From: Dermatemys mawii
Taxonomy: Eukaryota; Chordata; Testudines; Dermatemydidae
Length of the DNA stretch: 64,000 nucleotides
Direction of reading: 5' to 3'
Assembly (NCBI GenBank): GCA_007922305.1
Contig: ML677386.1
Coordinates: 8,683,710-8,747,709, forward strand
A model generated the notes under the pieces. The model was given only the letters and a program-made list of their open reading frames with translations. It ran no database searches and was not told where the DNA came from. The position numbers and the translations under genes were made by a program. Of this stretch, positions 1-11,900 are shown piece after piece (within the stretch, counting starts at the first letter, position 1; each line of letters opens with the position of its first letter).

Positions 1-607
1 ATTCCTATGAGACACCAAGTACCCTGCAACAAGCATAGACAGTGCAAGCTCTGCCATATTGCACACAAGCCTTATTAACAGGGTGAGGACTGCTGAATTT
101 CTTTCACTTCAGTTCTGGGCCACTAATTAATTCCAGCTGGAATTGCATTTTTAAAAAAATAGACACGTCCATTAAGATAGATAAAAATCAACGCATTTCA
201 TCATTGCTAGGTCAGAAAGTGGAAATGTTAAGGTTACTGAAATAGTCTAAATATGACTCAGCAACCAAGAGCTGACATACCATCTCATATTACCAAGCCT
301 TAAATCATCTGGGGACATGCTAAACATAACTGGTGAGTCATTTAGCAGAAAAGAGTTCGAACACTGCCACTGTATCTACACAAAACACTCCTACTGCCTC
401 TTTAAAATGGTATTCTCTTGTATTTAACAGTACACGGTTATGCAATAGGGAGCTCCAGGTGGCGCCTATGATAGAAGAGGTTACTGTGTAGATCACCTAT
501 CACTATATTATTGCATATACACATACACAGAAATCTTGATGGGCTTTTAAAGGAGATCTAGAAAATCTCATCTTAACACATTATATACATACATATTATA
601 TTACGCG

Positions 608-735
608 CACACTTACTTCCTGGTTCCCCAAATGGCTGAAAACAAGAATGCCTAAGTACTGTGAAAAAGAATAGGCCTTTTCACAGTATTTTGATATTCT
701 TGTTTTCAGCACTTGATGGAACCAGGAAGTGTGGA
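608..735. repeat. Imperfect palindrome (about 60-bp arms)
   Basis: The left arm (608-669) contains CTTCCTGGTTCC and GCTGAAAACAAGAAT. The right arm (676-735) carries their reverse complements (ATTCTTGTTTTCAGC, GGAACCAGGAAG), with a loop of only a few bases. The transcript of either strand would fold into a long hairpin with a few bulges. It could be a palindromic MITE or a pre-miRNA-like structure; no TSD was identified. Confidence 0.75.
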
Positions 736-943
736 TGCACACATTTAAAGTATAATAACATTAGCCAGATTTTTTTTTTAACTTGCGTTCAAAAAGAAGC
801 TTTTTAGGTTACTTTAAGTATTGGTCAAGTATGTCCTCTCTATTCAAACTGGTTCATCCATCTCCGATTTCCTAAAGTAATCAACTTTTACTTTGTTTAG
901 AAGCTAGTAAGAAGAGTTTGATCTCACTGTTTTTGGTCTATAG

Positions 944-1244
944 CAGGGGTCTCCAAACTTTATGGGACAAGGGCCATATTACATTTTTGAAAGGGCTTCA
1001 TGGGCTGGAGCAACTGTGAAAAAATTCAATATATGCAAATATATACAAAGTCCTCCTCCTTTGCTCCTCTGGCTGCTGCTGCAGGGGCACTCACCCCTCC
1101 GCACATGGGCCCACCGGCAGCAATTCACTGGGGCGGGGGGCGCGCACAGCAGCGGCTTCTTCACTTGCCTGCTCAGCTGGAGAGCCAGACAGATCGAAGC
1201 CACGGGCCAGATCCAGCCCCCGGGCCATAGTTTGGAGATCCCTG
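944..1244. mobile_element. Non-autonomous hAT transposon, 301 bp
   Basis: Terminal inverted repeats read CAGGGGTCTCCAAACTT at the left and the complement of CAGGGATCTCCAAACTA at the right. The element is flanked by a perfect 8-bp TSD, GTCTATAG (936-943 and 1245-1252), the hallmark of hAT elements. The interior is GC-richer than the intron and has no transposase. Overlapping short open frames are not genes. Confidence 0.92.
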
Positions 1245-1316
1245 GTCTATAGCCCTGGACGCGGCCTCAAAATATTTATTGGTATACCATGTTTTATTGC
1301 TTCTCTCTTTACCTAC

Positions 1317-1394
1317 TGCTTGGAGTGAGCGAGCACCCAAACACTGATATATCTATTTATCTATCTGTGTTTGGGTGCTCATTCACTTCAAGCA
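1317..1394. repeat. Short hairpin, 28-bp arms
   Basis: Arms 1317-1344 and 1367-1394 are reverse complements with three mismatches and share the core GAGCACCCAAACAC. The loop is a 22-bp TATC-rich spacer. It lies about 70 bp from the hAT copy at 944-1244. No TSD was seen; it may be a MITE relic or a simple hairpin. Confidence 0.75.
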
Positions 1395-2371
1395 AGTCTC
1401 CAAACCTTCTGCAGGTGCACCTTCTTTATTAAAATTGGCAGATATTAAAAGCTTTTTAAAGAGAACGATTACTGGTGTGTACCTATCTTTTTATTATTTA
1501 TTTATTTATATTGTTGATGTAGGAAGCTTATGTCTATTTCTTACTTTGGACTTTCCTTCTCCTTCCCCATACAGCTAGGACAGGAGCACAAAGTTCTATC
1601 TATTTATAGTACCTCAAAAGTTTGTAATTACCAGAAATAAGGTGTTCTATACCATAAAAGTCAAACATAGTTTGTATCAACAGCAACACCAGTAACCTTA
1701 AAAAAACGCAACCAACCATGAGCATAGGGCATTTGTTAAATGCTCACTTATAATCTGTAACTAACATTTTAGTGTCTTACTTTGTACTAGAAAAATTGGA
1801 AGCATCTTCCAAAGAAAAACATACCCCACTCCTAAACCTATTCCTGAATTCATGAACTTGGAGCTTTTCCCCACCCAAGATTTTGAAATAGACTTTACAA
1901 TATAGATTTCTGGAGACTAAGTTAACTGCTTGTACAAATGCAGAGTGTATAAAAGTATTTCACTTCCTTCAAAACCCGCATCGGATACCAATGTGCCCTT
2001 TACCTCCAAATAAGCATGTTTCCTCCCATGTAATGCAGAGCTGCAAGGTCTTTTCCTGACAAACAAACAATCTTCGATAAAACAGAGTAGATGTTTAAGA
2101 TTTAACCAAATTTAGAGTCTCTGCAATAATTAACAGTGTGTGGCTGGGAGACCAACAGTGTCAAGTCATGCATTTCAAATCTGTACTAGATGCCTTATGA
2201 GTACCATCCTTGAATAAGATATTACAAGTTTAATATAAGGAGTTGTGTGTAAAATTAATGATTTCCCCCTTCCCACTCAATGTTATAAAAGATTAGCAGG
2301 ATAATTCACTATTTTCTAGTACCAGGAGACACTTCATGAATAAAAGGAATCACTAATACTGGCTTTAGCCA

Positions 2372-2489
2372 TAGGATTGCCAGTTTTGGTTGAATGTACT
2401 CCTGGAGATATGACATGATAATCTTTAATTAAAGATTAATCTTAAATTTCTGGACACTCTAGGCCAATCCTGGAGGGTTGGCAACTCTA
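2372..2489. mobile_element. hAT-type MITE, 118 bp
   Basis: Terminal repeats are TAGGATTGCCAG and the complement of TAGAGTTGCCAA. The 8-bp TSD TTTAGCCA is perfect (2364-2371, 2490-2497). The centre contains the self-complementary TTAATTAAAGATTAA. A second copy of the family lies at 61601-61722. Confidence 0.9.
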
Positions 2490-3481
2490 TTTAGCCAGCT
2501 GCTTCATTCTTTGTTTAAAGCTTCTTATTTCTACTTAAAGGCACAACAGGAACATTAATACTGGAATTTAGCTTATAAGTAAGCTTTCTTGACTTAAATA
2601 TAAATTCTGTGCAAGGAAGGTTAGTAAAATTGGACCCACTTTAATAGGAAGGTTAACATATTAGTATATATTTGTTTTAACACTGTTGAAGTACACAGTG
2701 TATGTCTGAAAACAGATTGTGTAATCTTAATCTATGTTTAGTGCCAAAGCCTCAGAGAGAAACAAAAATTCTTAATGAACAGAAAGGCATGCGGCTATCA
2801 TCACACCTCTTTAAAAGAGATATTCAGCATAAATGTGTAAAAAGCACATTTAAAAGTGGACAATTTGTACATATTGTATATCATTTAATGCTGCCAACAT
2901 CTGTGCTCCAGTCTAGGCATGACACACTACCCGGATAATCAGAATAAATATTGGGTAGTATCTTGTTGCTTATAAAAGTTTTGAATGAAAACTAGATAAA
3001 AATGTAAACAACAGCCAATTACGTGGAAAGGTCAGGATGGATAAAAAACAATGTGTTAAAAATCTCAAAAAATCAGGTTTCTTAAAAAAATTATTTAAAT
3101 TAAATACAGGTTGGTTTTTTTAAAATAAGCCTATTGAAATTATGAATACCTATGTTAAGGCCTAAATTAAAATAATTTATATTACATAAAGTAATATTGA
3201 GCAGTACAAGTTGCTGCCAAGTTTTAAAGAAAAGACACTGAACTGGCGGAAGTCACTGACTAAGAATAAGTATTTGCTGAAGGGCTAAATCAGCTTATGA
3301 TAGCAGTAGCCTCTCCTGCAGGAACAGAGCGAATATCTTCATTTCAGTTTTTTCATCTAGTTTAGTTCGATGACTAATTGATTCAAAGATGACAAAGCAA
3401 TGAGGAGTTGAAAAACCAAGCAAAGTTGGTTTTCCCTCTTCCGACATATGAATAAAAGCTCTCTGTGAGAGGTGGTTTACT

Positions 3482-3789
3482 CATAGGTGTTGACACTATG
3501 GCATGGAGGGGAAAGCACAGCACTCACCAGCAGCCCCCCATCAGCTCTCCCCCACTCCTCTAGTGTCTCCCACCCGCCGAAAGACCCAGTGGATCAGCGC
3601 CTCCCCCTCCTACCCTACGCTTCCCTCCCGCTGCAATTAGCGGTTTTGCAGCATGCAGGAGGCTGGGAGGGAGAGTAAGGATGCAGTATGCTGTGTGTGT
3701 GTGGAGGGGGTGGGGAACAAGGCAGGAAGAGGTGGGGTGGGACCTGGGGATCAAGCACCCCTTGACACTTTGGAAAGTCAGTGCCTGTG
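3482..3789. mobile_element. hAT-type MITE, 308 bp
   Basis: The ends are CATAGGTGTTGAC and the complement of CACAGGCACTGAC. The TSD GGTTTACT is perfect at 3474-3481 and 3790-3797. The interior is GC-rich and non-coding. Related sequence occurs at 58871-59248 and, truncated, at about 63690-63800. Confidence 0.88.
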
Positions 3790-5335
3790 GGTTTACTAGT
3801 TCTAAAATTTTGAAGGATATGATGACTAAAAACAAATCAGCTCAATTCACGAACTACTGATAACATTGCCTTTAATAATTCATTTAGTTCAATGCAACAC
3901 ATTTATAACCTTTCTTATGCATCCTGCTTATTTAACGTAATTTTATTTAACCAATAAACATTTTAAAATGCTATTTTTACGCATTTCAAATCGAACTGGA
4001 ACTTCCTTCCAAACTGAGTTTTGACACAAATCATAAGTTAAAAAAACCCAAACATCTAGTAATAAAAAAAAGGTATTATAAAAAAAGCAAAAATTAAGAA
4101 ACTGCATAAATGTAGATAATCTTTATAATTGCTTAAATAAATTATGCATGACAGTGAATCCTCCTGGGAAGGGGAAAAAAAAAAAAAAAAAAGAAGATCA
4201 AATTTACTGTAAAGGCTATTTTATACACACACCCATTTTAATGGATACCAGCCAATGAGAATCAGCTGCTCTTTAGAAAAATAAAAAGTACAAATACAGA
4301 ACAAGTTAACAGAGATTGATTTAAATCAAAGTTTCATGCTTGCTGATTTATATTATGATTAAAATAAATTTACATTAATTGACCCTGGGGACAGTAATAC
4401 CAAAAAAGAGAAACTGTTTTAAAATAATTTTCAGCTGTATCTAAATCTGATAAAATAAGATTTGTGACCACAGAGAAACATATAGACCAATGGTGATGAT
4501 ACTCCGCTTTGTAAGTTTTGACCTGTAAAATGTGTCTACATAACTTTTGTTTACCTTCTTATCATTACATGTGCAACCACACTAATGGTAGAGACAATGG
4601 GAGTTTCTAGCATAGATAAGTGGTTTTTCTACTACATCATCTCACCCTACTCAGAGCAAAGACAAGCCAAAATGCTGGTCACACGTATCCTATTAGCATA
4701 AGTCTTGATACTACCTTTCAAAAGTAGCTTCCCTCAGAAATTTTTTTTGCTTCTTAAAAACAGAGTTTCAAAGGAAAACATTTTAACCAATTCAGACATT
4801 CACCATTGAACAACAAATAACGATTCAAGTCATGGTTTAAAGGAACAAAGAATAGCATGTGACATGACCTGGAAACCATCAATCCAAGCAATAGCACAAA
4901 CCCAGTGGGCAAGAGACCACATAAGAGGCACCTTAGGTGCAGAGGCCAGCTCAGAATTTTTACCATTTTAAGAACATTGTACATTTTACAAATTACATTT
5001 TCATGTGGCTGCAGTGGGGACATCAGATTTAGAATCCCCTGCTTCTCTCTCAGTCAATGGAAATGCTTCAATGACAGCACCTTCAGGCCTGGTCTATACT
5101 AGATTTTAAAAAAGCAAAAAACTATCAGTTCTACCACAGATTCAACTGAATCGGGTCGTAAGAATTTTTATTTGTTATGATTCCCTATCTAGACACCACT
5201 TCAGAGTGCAGAAGCTTTCCAGTAAAGCACTCTGGCCAACAGGTAAGTATTGACTATTTAAGAGGGAGCAGCATCCTTGACAGGGTCACTTGCAATCAGG
5301 GATATCAATGGGAAGAAAAAACTACTTCCTCCTGT

Positions 5336-5336
<1 letters not shown>

Positions 5337-5405
<69 letters not shown>
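5337..5405. repeat. Compound microsatellite (CT)12(CA)22
   Basis: An uninterrupted CT run (5337-5360) passes directly into a CA run (5361-5405). Open frames through it give only Ser-Leu and Thr-His runs and are not genes. Confidence 0.97.
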
Positions 5406-5407
<2 letters not shown>

Positions 5408-5823
5408 ACCACCAGATGTCAGCAATCTAATAAGGAATTTGGCTACATCTGTTCCAAATTTGTTTATACCAAACTCTGAAAAACTATCACAAACGGTTAC
5501 CAAAACCAGGCACAAAGTCTGCTAGGCTGCCCTTTACCATTATAGTGACTGTAATGAAAAAAGAAAGGATATACCTCTCAAAAAGATTTGTTCTTCCTAT
5601 ACCAATGGTGGATAGAATTCCACAAGGCTGACAGCCTTTCACAGCAAGTAATCATTAAGTTTGTTAACTAGAGTTCTGTCACAAGCGTCAATCATAATTG
5701 CTGTGGACAACTCTGGTAAGTGCTATCCTGTGAGGGACAAAAGTGAGAAAACAAGTCAAGGAAAGGGAGCCAAACAGACACCATTCAAGAAAAGAATGAA
5801 CCAACGAGAAATACTAGTTAGCA

Positions 5824-6002
5824 CAGTAGTGTCCAATATGTGTCCACTAGACACATGTGGCTAATAGGCTATTGAATTGTGGCTAAAGCATGTGACTTTT
5901 TTATAATGTGGCTTTTTTTATAATGCGGCTAACAAGAAAAATTCAAAACCACAAGTGTGGCTAGCAGCATGGCTAGCATCAGATTTCTATTGGACACCAA
6001 TG
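5824..6002. mobile_element. hAT-type MITE, 179 bp
   Basis: The ends are CAGTAGTGTCCAATAT and the complement of CATTGGTGTCCAATAG, with a perfect 8-bp TSD AGTTAGCA (5816-5823, 6003-6010). Inside is the repeated word TGTGGCT. It resembles the GTCCAATAG-ended hAT-Charlie MITEs of vertebrates. Confidence 0.9.
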
Positions 6003-8384
6003 AGTTAGCAGGAACTGAATGCTAAAAAATTCCTCTGAAATAAAACTTTACTAAAAATAGTTTTTGTCCTCTTCCATCCATTTAAAAGAATAGAAGGGGA
6101 AATCCCCCACCAGACAAAGAACAAGGAGACCAAGTACTTGGCAGCCTTACAAATCAGTAAATGCTCATTCATAAGCCATATTACAAGTCTTGCATTTGGA
6201 AGAAAGAGCAACACAATGATCTGGATCTAAGAATGATTTCAAGATAGCAAATGTGCTCCTCCATCCTCTCATATGTATTCCTGCAAGATGAGAGTTCTTA
6301 CATACATGTCACCACAAATCCCATCAGCAGCAACCTTCTCAGCAAACTGGAGGATCATCAGGCTTTTCAATATACCATACTTCCTAGAGAAAGACTACAA
6401 AGTCTAGTTATGATACTTCAGATCAAAGGTATCATACACACACCCCATGGATAGGATATGGCCCATATAATATATTTGTGAACATGGGAGATTTAGAATT
6501 TGAAGGATACAAGTTTTCATTTTAAAAAGTGTTTCTAAGGGCTGTAAAACAAGTCTTCCAAATGTCTGAACATAAACCAATGAAATGTCAGCCCAAGTCT
6601 GCAGAAACTTTGAAACAATGGTGCAAAGGTGTGAACTCCCCACTCCACTAATTTCACTAGGGTGTTCACTCTAAAACCGAATGATATTTCAAAGTGTAAA
6701 CTAACTATTTCACTACTTATTTTAAGCAATGAATGAGGAAGAATTGGGAGTTGCTGCAAGGAAGGAAATGTAAAAAGGACAAGACCCAGGAAAGCAAAAA
6801 AGGGGAAAGGAGGATGGGAAAAGGAAGAGAAACAAAGGCCAGAAATAGAAGTGATCCTAAAGGTAAGCACATTTTCCCCATTCAGTTATAATAATGAATG
6901 CAACGATAAAGAATTGAACAAATTAAATAATAAATCAGTTTAATTACTATGTACTATGCTTGATCTCTGGGCAAACCTCCCACTGAAATTAATAGGAGAT
7001 ACTTATGGATTGAGGAGAGTATGTAGTCCCAAATTTTTACTGCAACTCAAGGACTATAATTAAAAAATAGAAAATTAGACATCTACAGAGAAAGGCACAC
7101 ACAGTCTTTCACATGCCTTTAAGTAGTATATATCACTCATGTGTTATCCCCACACTGTGAATGCTAATCTTTTAATGGCAGATGAAACTTCTGAAACACT
7201 ATCTGTTGGTCAGCAAACTGAGATACTGAAGTAGTAATTTTTAAATTGATAAGTCTTTTAGTATAGTACAATTAAGAACATACTGATCCCAAAACTACTG
7301 ACTTAAGATATCCAAGAAACAAGACAAAAAAATGTTGAAACAAGAATCTGACTGAAGGGAGATGGAGGGAAAAATAGAAGACTTACAGCATGAGCCAAAG
7401 CTTGCAAAACACAGGCATCGATGATTGAGGGAAAAAGTTCCAAAAGCATGTTTTTTTAATTGTGAATGCCTGGCTACTGACCCCATGAAACCAAGTGCCA
7501 AGCACTAAACCAGTGAAGCACCCCACTGTGCCTTAACTATAATTACACGACATAGGAAAGAAGGCAATCTTTTAAACAAATGAATTACAAAACATCTCAG
7601 ATTTGGGAGCGTATCAGTAGCACCTAGAAATGCTTCTGGAAGTAAACAGGAAACCAGACAGAGAATAAAGCCAAAGTATTGTGCGCTCATGCCTATCCAG
7701 CACATTCAGAAGGCAGGCCATGGAATTCTGCACCAGCTAATGCCTACAAAGATTTCTCAAAGGCCACATGACATAGGACACACAACAATAATCAAATCTG
7801 GAAGTGACAAAAGCACAGATAACTCTGGTCAGATCCAGATCAAAAACAGACTGCAACTCCTTGATCAATCATAGATGGAAAAAGTACCATGAGCTACTGC
7901 TGGTAACTTCACATTAAGATACAGCCAAGGATCTAAAAGAACCCCATAGTCTGCAAACCATACTAGAAAAGGGCATCCCTATCCTCTCAATTGAAGCTGA
8001 TGACAGTTTCTCTCTAAACGAATCCTGTTACCCACCAGCATTATTTCCCTCTTGTATAGAATTTGTCACAGCTAGCTGGTTCCTATCCAGGTTCAACTTC
8101 AATAACCAAAGGCAAAAATTCCAAGTTCTATTAAGAGAAGTAGCACCTACTTCCTAGTGAAGCTTTAGTCTTATCTCACAATATCCCACTAGTTGCTTTA
8201 AATTTTTGAAAATTTAAATTGAATCTAAAAAATGCAGAATCCCTTGTTCTACAACAGCTTTTCTTTAAAGGTACGTTACCAGCTTATTTCCAATATTTAG
8301 TTAAATTTTTCAAATTTAATTTTTTCAAGTCTATGAGGTGAGATTAGACTGCTAAACATAGATAAAATAATGGGGCATCAATTC

Positions 8385-8470
8385 CTTCACCTGTAGGTCA
8401 CCAGTTCAAATCTGGCCCAGGTGAGCAGCACTTAAGAGGAGGTACTATCTGATCATCATTCAATGGCCTA
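8385..8470 (+). repeat. Possible tRNA-derived SINE fragment
   Basis: CACCAGTTCAAATCTGG resembles a tRNA T-loop/B-box flanked by a short stem, followed by CCAGGTGAGCAGC. No complete tRNA fold (acceptor and anticodon arms) is visible, so it is not a tRNA gene. Assignment to a SINE is tentative. Confidence 0.3.
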
Positions 8471-8864
8471 GATGAATGGGGTATCGACAGATCAGCTCCA
8501 AGTGGAAACCTCGCCATAATTAGCACCTTTGTTAGCAGTCTCTGGCTAATATAACAATGATAGAATGGGCATGGACAATACTCCTACAAAACATGCTCCC
8601 TCTAAACATAGCTGAAACACAATGTCAGAAGAGCAGGGGAAGCTCACATTGGTACTGCTTGAAAAGGCTCTATTCTATGGCTAAAAGAATTGCTTCAGTT
8701 TCTGTGCTGTATGTCTGGCATATCTTAGAAGCACAAATTTAAAATGTAACACACACACACACCCCTCTTTAATTTACACTGATCTTTTTCTAATTTAATG
8801 ACAGCAGCAAAGAACAGAAAGCTATCTCCAGAACTATTTTAAGTTAGGACTTCACTTACATTAC

Positions 8865-8950
8865 TTACCTAGACTGTAAGGCTTTTCAGACCAGAGGCTG
8901 TTTTTGTTGTGTTTGTACATGCCTAGCAAAACAGGCTTGGACCGCTAGAA
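8865..8950 (-). repeat. L3/CR1-like 3'-end remnant
   Basis: The order ACTGTAAGGCTTTTCAGACC, GTTGTGTTTGTACATGCCTAGC and GGCTTGGACC follows the common reptile L3-like block (TAAGCTCTTTGGGG, TGTTTGTACAGCGCCTAGCA, GGGTCCTGGTCC), read in reverse orientation. It is short and old. Confidence 0.5.
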
Positions 8951-11900
8951 AGTACACAATGTAAACGACAATGGTCTCAAAAAAATAATGCTTTCCAGTT
9001 AAGTTGACAGATGAAACAAAGCAAACCATTTGCCTTAAAGAGTCATTGACAAGTTTTTAAAAGGGTATTAAAAAAATGAAATGTTAAAGAGACGTGAGAA
9101 CAGAGTGCTTGACCATGTTCCTTCCACTATAGAATCAAAGGGGAGCTACACATTGTTTCATGCAGTGAAGGGGGAAAAAAAATGAAGGTGCCTAAATTTA
9201 AGTGAAATAAACACATTTTTGGAGAAGAAACAGTCCCTTCTGTAACCTATTTAAAGAAATCCTGATTCATCTTTTCCTTTAGAGCTAATCTCCAGACTCT
9301 AGAGAGTGTACCTAAATTGCAAAAATGTGTGTTTTTCTGCATCAGTACAGATAATGCTTATTAGTGGGGACAAGACACAGTAATGCTTTGGTTGGTCATT
9401 TTCAAAAGGGATACCATGAACTTGAAACACTTAATTATAAAGCAAGTTCAAGTACTAGCCTACTCCCAAGTCCCCTCTGCCAATTTTGTAGTTTTACTTC
9501 ACTTTTTCCTATATTAAGTATATTAACTAGATCTTTTTCTTACTCGTGTGAAGATTCGAAACGGGAGATTGAATGATTAGATAACATAACCAAGGAACCT
9601 TGATACATAGAGAGATGTCAAATGCACAACAAAAACTGACATGAAAAGTATGTATTTTCTCTTATTTTAAGCATAACTAATCTTACACATTACAACAGTA
9701 GGTCAAACAGTCAGAAAAATGTGTTTTAACTTCATGTCTTTGTAACACGAGTTCTGAATTGCCGAATCATTCCATATTTAGATATTTTATTTTGACATAA
9801 GTATTAGTATTATGAATAAAACTAAGCATATCCTCTGTAGGTAATTCTAAATTAGTAACCAACATAAGTAATCAGTAAAATTACTCAGTTATGATAGGAA
9901 AATAGAAGAACCTCAAGTACACTAAATGGAATGAAAAGCTAACATTTTGTTCTATCTCTTGAAACAGTTACCATTCGTGCTTGTATAAATTGTTATAGCA
10001 GATAATTATAATACTGGCTCACTTTGTTTCTGCACTTATCTTTCAGCAGCAGATCACCATTTGGTCATAATATTGCAATTCTGTCAATTTGAGTATGCCT
10101 TTGCTAAAAATAGGTATAAAATTAGATTTATATTTTTCAAGTACCAGGCTAGTCCAGTAACAGTATTACACTCCCATAAATTCATTACTATTCTAGGAAA
10201 TCAGTAATTAACACCAAGCCCACCAAGGTGACAGAGGTCTGGTACCAGGCTCCAACATTCTAAAAAAAAAGTAATTTTCTGGCTTTTGTGATTACTAAGC
10301 AAGTCTTCTGAATGCAACATAGTCTTCATCGGTCTGTAGAAATACAAACTGAAACAACAGCTCTAGTGGCCAATTTATCCATTCATGTGGTAAAAGCCAC
10401 AAGAGGAGACTTGTTGAGAGAGAATTTCTGAGAGAAATTCAGATTCCCGTATATCATCCCATCAGAGGCAGGGTCTGCTCTCCAACCTGACAGGTCCTCT
10501 GGGAAATTCCACTTCCTTCCTTCTGTACACAGACAACTTAGAACAGTTGGAATATTCACCCCCGCCCTCCTAAACCACCAGTTTTGTACAGAGTACTCCA
10601 CTGTGGAGTTTGCTCATCCCATTGGTATCATGGAGCACACAGGAGACCTATCCGCTTTCATTGTATTTTCTCCAATTAAGTAAAAACTGATACGTTCAAA
10701 TAGACTTAAGTTCCTTCTCATCCCTATCCTTTTGCTCTGAGTGTCAATAAATAAGAGTGATTAAAAACCGGCATGCTTTGGGAAAGTAATGCGAAAGCTT
10801 CCCCACATTACTCAATCCTAACCTGAAAAATTCCTCTGGTTCCATTCCTGGCTTCTCTCAAAGAAAGGCTGCCAAATGATAGCTATGTATTGAGGACAAA
10901 TGTCCATGAAAGTTTGAAGTGATTTCATGATGCACACTCGTATGGAATGTAAGCCAAGCATCCAAAAGTGACAGTGAATTAATGTAGAATGCCACCTCTC
11001 CTTATATGGAGATATGCTATCAAGTTACTAACTGTATTTCCTATGTTGCCTATACCCAAGATTTAAAAGCTATTTAAAATAATTAATTTTCCCACTACTA
11101 TTTTTTAAATTTCTCTCAGCTCGAGCAAGATATAAATGAAGTCAGTTTTAGTCTTGTTTATAATTAGTTTCACCTTCAAGCTCTCAGTGTTTGAGATGCA
11201 AATAATGCTGCACTGTTTGAGATGCAAATAATGAAGATAAATGTTTAACAAGAACCATTATTGATAGATACAATTCAGGTAATTGTGAGCTTTGAAAGAG
11301 CTTGATTTTGTAAATTATAAGGTCTGAGTTTTTGGGGGGAGAGGGAGAGAGAGACTTGGGGGGAAAACATTCCTTTGTGAAGATGTTTTATCTAGTCTTA
11401 CAATACCTAATTTTACTATTAAAAAATAATAAAGTAGAGGTTTGGGGAGATTGGGCCATCCTCCATCCACATTTTATTTTGTGTATTCGAAAGGTTGTTG
11501 TGTTTTTTTGTATCATTTCACTGTAGTCAGCTTTCCCTATTCAGTGGGTCTTTCACACATCAATAGAAAAAGAGTATTTTTTAAAAAAAAAAAATACAGG
11601 AAAATACAGCTTTACAACCACAAAAACTGGCAAAAGTACTCATGGCAGGTTTAATATTGGAAACTAACTCTTTTTAAATTAATCAGATTTCAAGCTGACA
11701 GCACACCTTTAAAAGGTAAGAAGTAATCAGAGTTCCAGCCAACTCACTCTGGCAGCATTGTAGTAGAGCAACAAATACTCCCTGTACCTTTACTGAAAAG
11801 ATGCATACTGACTTCCCATAAGGTTAGCTTCTTCTGTTTCCACCAATCAAAACAACAGTACTTATTTTTTTTTTTATTTTTTTTTTAAAAAAAGAGGGAT

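Noticed and set aside
5177..5525. Two frames through the CT/CA microsatellite
   Set aside because: Ser-Leu and Thr-His runs from a simple repeat.
8395..8440. tRNA-like B box
   Set aside because: No acceptor or anticodon arms can be paired; at most a SINE fragment.
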